NCBI GenBank assembly: GCA_028277545.1
Contig: JANQGB010000280.1
Location: forward strand, 1-8,037
Origin: Phycisphaerae bacterium
GTDB lineage: Bacteria; Planctomycetota; Phycisphaerae; UBA1845
DNA length: 8,037 nucleotides
Direction of reading: 5' to 3'
This document shows, piece by piece, positions 1 through 8,037 of this stretch. The position numbers and the translations under genes are program-made. The first letter of the stretch is position 1. Each line of letters begins with the position of its first letter. The notes under the pieces were generated by a model, which searched no databases, was not told the DNA's origin, and was given only the letters and a program-made list of their open reading frames with translations.

Positions 1-294
1 AGGTCGTGGCACGCCTCCCATCGGGTCGTCGTGCGGGCGTCCGTTGGCCTGGTTACGCACGCAGCCTTCGGCGACCTCCACGAGGGCTTCCGTGACTCGC
101 TGCCGAACGCGCTCCTGTAAGTCGAAACTGAGCCGGTCGGCCTCGCCGCGGGCGTCGGCAATCCGCTGAGTGGCCAGGAGTTGCGTCTGACGGATGGCGA
201 GCACCAGCCCCACGCCGGCCAGTACCACAGCCAACACGACGACGCCGAGCGCCGCCATGGTCCTCGGAGCTGGGTTGCGCGCGGAATCCGCCAT
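1..294 (-). CDS. Membrane-anchored protein, N-terminal part only (runs off left edge)
   Basis: The minus-strand frame is open for 98 codons from an ATG at 294-292 to the window edge. An in-frame TGA lies 15 bases upstream (312-310), so the start can only be this ATG or the Met at residue 13. The protein has a short polar, Arg-containing N-terminus and one strongly hydrophobic stretch at about residues 13-34 (Ala/Val/Leu/Gly), typical of a signal anchor. A charged, helix-prone segment with many Arg, Glu and Gln follows (about 35-78) and looks like the juxtamembrane coiled coil of a membrane sensor. No catalytic domain is inside the window, so the function is unknown. A sensor histidine kinase or chemoreceptor-like protein is a guess from this layout alone. 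The Shine-Dalgarno site is weak for either start. The gene is divergent from mrp. Confidence 0.6.
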   Translation of the reverse strand, partial: MADSARNPAPRTMAALGVVVLAVVLAGVGLVLAIRQTQLLATQRIADARGEADRLSFDLQERVRQRVTEALVEVAEGCVRNQANGRPHDDPMGGVPRP

Positions 295-329
295 GATCTT
301 ACGCGCTCGTCAACGGCCCGCTGCATTAA

Positions 330-361
330 GCCCGATCGGCAACGTGCGCCGACCGTAGGGC
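330..361. other. Bulged GC-rich hairpin in the divergent spacer
   Basis: The arm GATCGGC (334-340) pairs with GCCGACC (348-354, one G-T pair) across a 7-base loop. The stem is extended by GCCC (330-333) with GGGC (358-361) after a 3-base bulge. On the minus strand it would lie 36-67 bases upstream of the ATG at 294, in the probable leader of that gene. No T-run follows on either strand, so it is not a convincing intrinsic terminator. A regulatory role is possible but unsupported. The rest of the 295-566 spacer shows nothing else clear except the candidate mrp promoter. Confidence 0.3.
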
Positions 362-473
362 AGAAGCCCGCGACGACGCGGCCGCGACGAACGCTTAACA
401 CAAGGTTGACGCCGAAACGTCCTTTTGGCAAGCGCCGGCGCCCCAAAGCGACAACCGTGACGCGGCCGGTGGC

Positions 474-502
474 TGGAAATAGCACTTCTGAGAGGCTATA
501 TT
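474..502 (+). promoter_or_regulatory. Candidate sigma-70-type promoter for mrp
   Basis: TGGAAA (474-479, 4 of 6 to consensus) and TATATT (497-502, 5 of 6) are separated by 17 bases, the best spacing. Transcription would begin near 509, giving a leader of about 58 bases before the GTG start at 567. The match is by eye in a spacer that is AT-richer here than its surroundings, so it is only a candidate. Confidence 0.35.
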
Positions 503-554
503 CTCCGAGCTTGAGGTGTCCCTCGAAGAGAGGAACCGTCCAATACGGCAGGAC

Positions 555-559
555 AGGAG
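555..559 (+). promoter_or_regulatory. Ribosome binding site that sets the mrp start
   Basis: AGGAG lies 7 bases before the GTG at 567-569, ideal spacing. The frame is open back to a GTG at 516, but that codon has no comparable site. The extra 17 residues it would add are Arg-rich and outside the usual start of the MIP18-like domain. This favours 567. Confidence 0.75.
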
Positions 560-566
560 ACGCTTG

Positions 567-1649
567 GTGAGCAGGCCAACGAAGGAACAGGTCATTGACC
601 GGCTGAGAACCGTCAACGATCCCGAATTGCACAAGGATCTGGTGACGTTGAACATGGTCAAGGACGTCGTCATCTCTGGCGGGAAGGTTCACGTTCACGT
701 GGAACTGACCACGCCCGCCTGCCCCCTGAAAGACCGGATATCGGCTGACGTGCAGACTGCCGTGGGGCAACTGGCCGGCGTTGACGAAGTGACGCTGGAG
801 TTCAGCGCCCAGGTGCGCGGACAGTCGCGTGCCGAGGACAAACTGCCCGGTGTCAAGCACGTGCTGGCGGTCGGCGCCGGTAAGGGCGGAGTCGGCAAGA
901 GCACCGCGGCGGTGATGCTGGCTACGGGTCTGGCTCGCAGCGGGGCCTCGGTTGCTCTGCTGGATGCGGACATATACGGCCCCAGCATTCCGACCATGAT
1001 GGGGGTGCGGGCCGCCAAGCCCGTTGTCGATGGCGAGCTGATCCTGCCCATCGAGGCGGCCGGTGTGAAGTTGATCAGCATCGGGCTGATGATCCCGCCG
1101 GAGCAGGCCGTTGTCTGGCGGGGGCCGATGGTGCACGGCGTGGTAACCCAGTTCCTGCAGCAGGTGAAATGGGGGGAAGTCGATTACCTGGTCGTAGACC
1201 TGCCGCCGGGAACCGGTGACGTACCACTGACCCTGGCACAGGCCATCCCCTTCATTACCGGCGCAGTCATCATCTGTACGCCGCAGGACGTGGCCTTGGC
1301 CGACGCCAGGCGGGCGGTCCGTATGTACGAGCAGCTGAACGTCGGCTGCCTGGGCGTCATCGAGAACATGAGCTACTACGTATGCCCGGAGTGCGGCCAT
1401 CGCGACGAGATCTTCGACCACGGCGGGGCGGAAGTCGCCGCCCGGGAGCTGGGCGTGCCGTTCCTGGGGGCTATCCCGCTCAACGGCAAGCTGCGTGCCT
1501 TCGCCGATGCGGGGGCGCCGGAGAAGTACTTCACCGAGACCGCTGATAGCGTTCGCCACGCGATCGAGAGCGTGGTGCAGGCGACCGCGGGACAGGTCAG
1601 CGTCAGAAGCGCCGAACAAGCCGATCAACCGACGTTGACCATCGAGTAG
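567..1649 (+). CDS. mrp: Mrp/ApbC (NBP35-family) Fe-S cluster carrier ATPase
   Basis: This is a cytoplasmic P-loop ATPase of the Mrp/ApbC family, which binds an Fe-S cluster at a dimer interface and passes it to apo-proteins. With the GTG start at 567 it has 360 residues, normal for the two-domain bacterial form. Residues about 4-83 form the N-terminal MIP18/DUF59 domain, with the conserved NDPEL segment and Cys52 in a TTPACP motif. The ATPase domain follows. It has the deviant Walker A GKGGVGKST (105-113, with signature Lys), the LDADIYGPS switch motif (132-140) and DLPPGTGD (211-218). The C-terminal cluster-binding CPEC motif is complete at Cys273 and Cys276. All key residues are present, so it should be functional. 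The last 20 or so residues are polar and variable. The gene lies 90 bases upstream of the DinB-like gene on the same strand, and no terminator is visible between them. Confidence 0.95.
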   Translation: MSRPTKEQVIDRLRTVNDPELHKDLVTLNMVKDVVISGGKVHVHVELTTPACPLKDRISADVQTAVGQLAGVDEVTLEFSAQVRGQSRAEDKLPGVKHVLAVGAGKGGVGKSTAAVMLATGLARSGASVALLDADIYGPSIPTMMGVRAAKPVVDGELILPIEAAGVKLISIGLMIPPEQAVVWRGPMVHGVVTQFLQQVKWGEVDYLVVDLPPGTGDVPLTLAQAIPFITGAVIICTPQDVALADARRAVRMYEQLNVGCLGVIENMSYYVCPECGHRDEIFDHGGAEVAARELGVPFLGAIPLNGKLRAFADAGAPEKYFTETADSVRHAIESVVQATAGQVSVRSAEQADQPTLTIE

Positions 1650-1726
1650 GCGGCCGAGTGCCCGGCTAATCATGCACGCGGTCGCTACCCAGCGGCACGC
1701 ATGGCAGCCGGCGACGGTTACATGTC

Positions 1727-1731
1727 AGGAG
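1727..1731 (+). promoter_or_regulatory. Ribosome binding site that sets the DinB-like start
   Basis: AGGAG sits 8 bases before the ATG at 1740-1742. Two upstream in-frame ATGs, at 1701 and 1722, have no such site, and the second lies so close that this AGGAG falls inside its own reading frame. The start at 1740 also matches where DinB-superfamily proteins usually begin, just before the first helix. Confidence 0.75.
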
Positions 1732-1739
1732 ACCACATC

Positions 1740-2246
1740 ATGCGTCTGGCCGAATCTCTGGCTGAGCAGGTAGACTACGCCAGGAAGTGGACACAGGGGT
1801 TGATAGCGGACCTGTCGGGCGATGATTGGACGTTCCAGCCCCAGCCAGGCGTCCAACACCCGCTGTGGATTTGCGGCCACCTGGTGTTTGCCCAGAACGC
1901 CCTGGTGTTTCAGCGGTGCCTGCGGCAGGAAGGTGGGCTCGACGATGCCTTTGCCTCGCACTTCGGCATCGGCAAGCCGGTGCTGTCCGCCGCTGAGCAT
2001 GACTATCCGACTCCTGAGGATGTTGTGGCGCGGATGGCCGACTTTCACCGTCGAACGACCGAAGCGATTCGATCGATGAGTGACGACTTGCTGGCCGAGG
2101 CAGCCTATGCCGCGGACGGGACGAGTGAACACCCCCAGTATCGTAACAAGGCCGGGGCGGTCGCCCATGTGGCCCGCCACGAAGCCTTCCACGCCGGCCA
2201 ACTGGCCATGCTGCGGCGCCTGCTGGGCAAGACCTTCCTGCGGTAG
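1740..2246 (+). CDS. DinB-superfamily four-helix protein, putative metal-dependent enzyme
   Basis: The 168-residue product matches the DinB/DinB_2 superfamily in size and pattern. These are four-helix bundles, usually dimeric, with a divalent metal bound by three His. Members include thiol transferases such as the bacillithiol and mycothiol enzymes and many uncharacterised stress-linked proteins. The first helix carries no motif. HPLWICGHL gives His40 and His47, the latter the usual first metal ligand. The C-terminal HVARHEAFHAGQL gives His143, His147 and His151, of which 147 and 151 fit the HxxxH pair. The following LRRLLGK is also typical of the family ending. No signal peptide or membrane segment is seen, so it should be cytoplasmic. 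The substrate cannot be told from sequence. The gene lies 90 bases behind mrp and may share its transcript. It converges on the sensor kinase with 51 bases between stop codons. Confidence 0.85.
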   Translation: MRLAESLAEQVDYARKWTQGLIADLSGDDWTFQPQPGVQHPLWICGHLVFAQNALVFQRCLRQEGGLDDAFASHFGIGKPVLSAAEHDYPTPEDVVARMADFHRRTTEAIRSMSDDLLAEAAYAADGTSEHPQYRNKAGAVAHVARHEAFHAGQLAMLRRLLGKTFLR

Positions 2247-2297
2247 TGTAGCGCCGCCAGTTTCAAGCACGAACGTCGCGTGCCCGGGCCGCGAGCG

Positions 2298-5342
<3,045 letters not shown>

Positions 5343-5418
5343 GCGACCCTGGGCTCACACTCGGTATGATTTGCAGCCGGGCCAGTTTGGAGGAGGATAG
5401 CCCGCCTGGCACGACGAC

Positions 5419-5452
5419 GTGTGTCGCTATTCGGACGCTTGATCTGACACAC
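5419..5452. repeat. Inverted repeat GTGTGTC / GACACAC upstream of the kinase
   Basis: Perfect 7-base arms, GTGTGTC (5419-5425) and GACACAC (5446-5452), are separated by 20 bases. The repeat lies 77-110 bases upstream of the kinase ATG, where an operator could sit. Arms of this length with a free spacer can arise by chance in a few hundred bases, so the site is only suggestive. Confidence 0.3.
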
Positions 5453-5550
5453 CGGTTCACCGCGGGCGTTCGCGTGCTTGCCGATGATCTTGTCCGTACG
5501 AGTTGGCCGCTATCCTGTTCGGAGATATATCGTCAAGGCCGACGGCGGCC

Positions 5551-5607
5551 TGGGGCTCAAATACCGGCCTGCTCCAGCGCTATGTTAATGGCCGGTATTA
5601 TGGGGCT
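5551..5607. repeat. 10-base inverted repeat framed by 7-base direct repeats
   Basis: AATACCGGCC (5560-5569) and GGCCGGTATT (5590-5599) are perfect reverse complements around a 20-base spacer that itself contains the palindrome AGCGCT. The pair is framed by direct copies of TGGGGCT at 5551-5557 and 5601-5607. Transcribed from either strand it would fold into a 10-bp stem. No T-run follows, so a terminator role is weak. It could be an operator, an RNA structure in the 3' end of the glycosylase transcript, or a very short mobile remnant. Only the pattern is certain. Confidence 0.5.
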
Positions 5608-5687
5608 GACGCCGTGCCGGATTGGGCTGCGGCTGTGTTTGAGTATCTCCCCGCACCGGTCCTGCTCGAGTCCTCGGCGAATGGCGG

Positions 5688-6593
5688 CTAGGTGTCAGGT
5701 CGGCGTTCGAGTTCGTCAACGGTTCGGGGCCAGTCGTCCTTCAGCAGGCGTGAGAGGGAGCGATCGGCCAGGATCCGGCCGTTGGTTTGACATCGCGGGC
5801 AGTAGTTGGTTTCGTTCTCGGCATAGCGGATACGCTGCACCGTTGTGTTGCAGGACGGGCACGCCTGGCCAAAACGCCCGTGAACGGCGAAGCCCTCTCG
5901 GAATGCGGTGACGTCTCTGTTGGTGGGGAACCTATCACCAAGCTCGGTGCGCAGCGCCTCGATCCAATGCTGTAGCGTCTGGCAGGTGCTGGCATACAAC
6001 CGGGCCGCTTCGTCGTCGGTGAGCCGGCTGGTCAGCTTCACGGGTGACAACCTGGCGGCGTGCAGGATTTCGTCAGAGTAGGCGTTGCCGATTCCACTGA
6101 ACAGCCGGGGATCAGTCAGTGCCCGCCTTAGTGTGTGATTCTCGCGCCTCAGCGTCTTGCGGAAGGTGTCGCAGTCCGTCTCCAGGACCTCGAGTCCGCC
6201 GGGATCGTGCAAGGCCAGAGCGTCTGTGCCGCGGACCACGTGTAATGACGCCCGGCGCCTGGAGCCCGCCTCGGTTATCACCAGGGTGCCGGACGGGAAA
6301 TCGAACGCTGCCAGGGCGAGCTTGCCGGGCAGCTTCGCCTGGGGGCCTTTCCATCGGAACCGCCCGGCGATCATGAGGTGGAACACGAGAAACACCTCGC
6401 CGGACAGGCGCACCACGACACGCTTGCCCATCCTCCCAACCTCTTCGACTGTCCGGCCCTCTGTGTCGCTGAGCGGCGGATCGACGGACCGAACCAGAAA
6501 CGGGTTGACCGCCCGCACTTGTTCCAGAGATTGTCCCAGAACCCGGGCTCGCAGCGCATCTACATAAAGAGTGATGTCAGGAAGCTCAGGCAT
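5688..6593 (-). CDS. Fpg/Nei-family DNA glycosylase/AP lyase, divergent zinc-finger subtype
   Basis: The 301-residue product has the Fpg/Nei base-excision repair layout. These enzymes remove oxidised bases and cut the abasic site by beta/delta-elimination. It opens with MPELPD, giving the catalytic N-terminal Pro2 and Glu3. The beta-elimination Lys is Lys57 in MGKR. HLMIAGRF (72-79) is the conserved core strand. The helix-two-turn-helix region contains GIGNAYSDEIL (167-177) with Asn170. The C-terminal zinc finger has Cys245, 248, 265 and 268 (CPSC, CPRC). In classical Fpg a GRST-type segment with the key Arg precedes the second Cys pair; here it reads ENETNY with no Arg, and an Arg-containing tail (GRILADRSL) follows instead. 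I recall this form as a recurrent subfamily of Fpg/Nei-like proteins, so the lesion preference may differ from 8-oxoguanine. The ATG lacks a Shine-Dalgarno site. The gene is divergent from the symporter gene. Confidence 0.92.
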   Translation of the reverse strand: MPELPDITLYVDALRARVLGQSLEQVRAVNPFLVRSVDPPLSDTEGRTVEEVGRMGKRVVVRLSGEVFLVFHLMIAGRFRWKGPQAKLPGKLALAAFDFPSGTLVITEAGSRRRASLHVVRGTDALALHDPGGLEVLETDCDTFRKTLRRENHTLRRALTDPRLFSGIGNAYSDEILHAARLSPVKLTSRLTDDEAARLYASTCQTLQHWIEALRTELGDRFPTNRDVTAFREGFAVHGRFGQACPSCNTTVQRIRYAENETNYCPRCQTNGRILADRSLSRLLKDDWPRTVDELERRPDT

Positions 6594-6604
6594 AGCGGAT
6601 CACT

Positions 6605-6632
6605 ATCTTAATGCCCACCGGAAGATTGTCGA
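6605..6632 (-). promoter_or_regulatory. Candidate promoter for the Fpg/Nei gene, near-leaderless
   Basis: Read on the minus strand, TCGACA (complement of 6627-6632, 5 of 6 to consensus) and TAAGAT (complement of 6605-6610, 4 of 6) are 16 bases apart. The start of transcription would fall only a few bases before the ATG at 6593. This agrees with the absence of a ribosome binding site there and suggests a very short or leaderless transcript. It is a visual match only. Confidence 0.35.
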
Positions 6633-6691
6633 ACGCGGCGTGGTCTTTTGAAACTGCGGTGCGGCGATAAGTCAGGCACGACCGCTCGGGA

Positions 6692-6720
6692 TTGCGATGG
6701 ATGCCGGGTGTCGCCATAAT
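6692..6720 (+). promoter_or_regulatory. Candidate sigma-70-type promoter for the symporter gene
   Basis: TTGCGA (6692-6697, 4 of 6) and CATAAT (6715-6720, 5 of 6) are spaced by exactly 17 bases. Transcription would start near 6727 and give a leader of about 58 bases before the ATG at 6785. It lies back to back with the candidate promoter of the glycosylase gene, so the two genes could respond to a shared regulator. Confidence 0.45.
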
Positions 6721-6784
6721 GACGACCAGACGGGGGGCGTACGCGGTCAGCCCCGGCTTCCGATCCTCTCGAAGATGAAGAAAC

Positions 6785-8037
6785 ATGCTGGCACAAAGTG
6801 ACGTCAACAACGCCGTTCTGGTGGCGTCGTTCGCGCTGTACACGCTCGTGATTGTGGGCGTGGGGTTGTATTCGACCCGCTACGCGCGGCGCAGCGACGA
6901 GGACTATTTTCTGGCGGGTCGGTCCCTGAAGAGTTGGGTGGCGGCTCTGTCCGCTTCGGCGTCCAGCGAGTCCGGCTGGGTCACACTGGGGTTGGTGGGG
7001 TGGGCTTTTGCCAACGGGGTAGAGGCCTACTGGATCATCCCGGGATGTTTGTGCGGCTTCCTGTTCAATTGGTTCGTGGTGGCCGGCCGGCTGAGCGATC
7101 ACTCACGAGCCTTGGGTGCTCTCACCGTGCCGGACTATTTCGCGCTGCGCTTCCGGGAGCGCTACCCCATCGTACGCGTTCTGGCAGTGGTGGTGATACT
7201 GAGTGCCATGATGCTCTACGTGGCCGCTCAGTTCGCGGCCGCCGGCAAGTCCTTTGCCGTGCTATCACAGCACGTGGACTACAAGGTCGGCGTGCTCATC
7301 GGGGCGGCCATCGTGCTGATCTACACCGTCGGCGGCGGGTTCCGGGCAGTCTGCTGGACCGACTTTCTGCAGGCCTTGCTGATGGTGTGCACGCTGGTTG
7401 TGTTTCCGATCTATCTGTTGTTTCGTGGCGGCGGCTTCGAGAACACCTTCGACCAACTGCGCCAGGTGGACCCCCACTTGCTGGAGTTCACGCCGCAGAA
7501 GACCGGTCTGGCGTTTGCCGGCTTTCTGCTGGGCTCGGGCGCGCTGGGTATCAACTTCGGCTACCCCGGACAGCCGCATGTGCTGGCCCGGTTCATGTCT
7601 CTCAGGAGTCGCAAGGAGGCTGCGCTGGGCGGGGTCCTCGCCTTCTTCTGGGGACTGCTGGTTTACTGGGGAGCGGTGACGGTCGGCCTCATTGCCCGGG
7701 AGATGGCTGCTCGCGGCGCCGACTGGGCCCAGGTAATGCTCGATCCGGGGACCGAACAGCAGGAACTCGCTCTCCTTCTGTCGGCGATGCACCTGCTGCC
7801 CGGCGTCCTGTCTGGCCTGGTGCTGGCGGCGGTTCTGGCAGCGATCTGCTCGACGGCGGACAGCCAGCTTATCGTTGCCGGCGGAAGCGTGGCCAACGAT
7901 CTGTACAGTCGACTGGTGGACAAGACCGGCAAGACGGCCCACCTGCTGCTCAACCGTGCGACCATCCTGGCGTTGGGCATTGTGGCGGTTCTGCTCGTCA
8001 TCCGGCAGGATGTCGAAGTGTACACCTACGTGCTGAC
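6785..8037 (+). CDS. Sodium:solute symporter (SSS family, PutP-like), C-terminus beyond the right edge
   Basis: The first 417 codons of an inner-membrane sodium-coupled transporter of the SSS family; PutP of E. coli has 502 residues, so about 80-100 are missing. The ATG at 6785 is fixed by an in-frame TGA at 6776-6778; the Shine-Dalgarno site is a weak GAAG. Helix 1 (about 10-29) is followed by the conserved DYFLAGRSL (40-48). The TM2 motif reads SASASSESGW (56-65). GYPGQPHVLARF (259-270) and AICSTADSQL (353-362) closely match PutP; Ser356 and Thr357 match the Na2-site Ser/Thr pair in PutP. About ten hydrophobic segments are visible in the part present. The sequence is closest in feel to PutP, but Asp55 of PutP, needed there for sodium, aligns with Ser61 here, next to Glu62. 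Proline is therefore only one possible substrate. It is divergent from the glycosylase gene, and nothing nearby indicates a catabolic partner. Confidence 0.93.
   Translation, partial: MLAQSDVNNAVLVASFALYTLVIVGVGLYSTRYARRSDEDYFLAGRSLKSWVAALSASASSESGWVTLGLVGWAFANGVEAYWIIPGCLCGFLFNWFVVAGRLSDHSRALGALTVPDYFALRFRERYPIVRVLAVVVILSAMMLYVAAQFAAAGKSFAVLSQHVDYKVGVLIGAAIVLIYTVGGGFRAVCWTDFLQALLMVCTLVVFPIYLLFRGGGFENTFDQLRQVDPHLLEFTPQKTGLAFAGFLLGSGALGINFGYPGQPHVLARFMSLRSRKEAALGGVLAFFWGLLVYWGAVTVGLIAREMAARGADWAQVMLDPGTEQQELALLLSAMHLLPGVLSGLVLAAVLAAICSTADSQLIVAGGSVANDLYSRLVDKTGKTAHLLLNRATILALGIVAVLLVIRQDVEVYTYVL

Larger units (their letters stand above)
5343..5687. other. 345-base spacer upstream of the sensor kinase, no convincing gene
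   Basis: The spacer lies between the stop of the glycosylase gene and the start of the kinase, both on the minus strand. It should hold the kinase promoter and the end of the glycosylase transcript. The best minus-strand promoter I can find is TTGACG (complement of 5531-5536) with GATAGC 16 bases on (complement of 5509-5514). Its -10 is poor, and it would give a leader of about 160 bases. A GATATATC palindrome (5524-5531) overlaps the edge of that -35. Two inverted repeats are listed separately. No stem followed by a T-run is seen, so no intrinsic terminator is called. A 62-codon plus-strand frame beginning with TTG at 5503 has no ribosome binding site and resembles no family I know. Confidence 0.5.

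Noticed and set aside
432..441. Palindrome GCGCCGGCGC in the divergent spacer
   Set aside because: A short GC palindrome is expected by chance at this base composition and has no supporting context.
516..566. Longer mrp start at GTG 516
   Set aside because: It has no ribosome binding site and adds 17 Arg-rich residues outside the domain; AGGAG with ideal spacing marks the GTG at 567.
695..1081. Long minus-strand frame opposite mrp
   Set aside because: It is an antisense shadow of a clearly conserved gene, as GC-rich coding DNA often gives.
2267..2283. Hairpin GCACG/CGTGC between the convergent DinB-like and kinase genes, as a terminator
   Set aside because: The stem is only 5 bp and no T-run follows on either strand.
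5358..5380. Sigma-54-like promoter for the kinase (minus-strand TGGCCC ... TGCAAA)
   Set aside because: The GG and GC elements are about 3 bases too close for a sigma-54 site.
5389..5396. Strong Shine-Dalgarno-like GGAGGAGG on the plus strand
   Set aside because: No start codon follows at a usable distance, and no open frame of interest begins there.
5503..5691. Plus-strand frame of 62 codons in the kinase-glycosylase spacer
   Set aside because: It begins with TTG, has no ribosome binding site, spans the inverted repeat and resembles no known family. Codon choice does not rule it out, but support is too thin to call it a gene.
6586..6843. Minus-strand frame of 85 codons ending just inside the glycosylase start
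   Set aside because: It overlaps the start of the symporter gene in antisense, has no ribosome binding site and no recognisable domain. The 8-base overlap with the glycosylase start could suggest coupling, but nothing else supports it.

Overview
The window is GC-rich, single-copy bacterial DNA. It holds six protein-coding genes, two of them cut by the window edges. I see no rRNA, tRNA, CRISPR array, insertion sequence or phage gene. The mix of genes is an Mrp-type Fe-S carrier, a DinB-like protein, a large PAS/GAF sensor kinase with a haem-c domain, a divergent Fpg/Nei glycosylase and a PutP-like sodium symporter. This fits an environmental, respiring Gram-negative or Planctomycetota-like bacterium. 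The phylum is a guess from gene style and GC content, not shown by any marker gene.

Layout. Positions 1-294 (minus) are the first 98 codons of a membrane-anchored protein of unknown function. A 272-base divergent spacer holds a bulged hairpin and a candidate promoter. It is followed by mrp (567-1649, plus) and a DinB-superfamily gene (1740-2246, plus), both with clear Shine-Dalgarno sites that decide their starts. A 51-base gap separates these from the convergent sensor kinase (5342-2298, minus, 1014 residues). Upstream of the kinase is a 345-base spacer with two inverted repeats and no convincing gene. Then come a Fpg/Nei-family DNA glycosylase (6593-5688, minus) and, divergent from it, the first 417 codons of a sodium:solute symporter (6785 to the edge, plus). 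The divergent spacer between these last two holds a candidate promoter for each.

How the genes relate. They do not form one pathway; mrp and the DinB-like gene may be co-transcribed. The most interesting gene is the sensor kinase. It combines a predicted extracytoplasmic haem-c domain (CxxCH, DUF3365/Tll0287-like) between two membrane helices with a cysteine-rich cytoplasmic GAF domain, two PAS domains and a HisKA/HATPase core. It has no receiver domain and no response-regulator gene in view, so it looks like an orphan redox or gas sensor with an unknown partner. I found no clearly new multi-gene system. The findings are points of domain chemistry and intergenic structure.
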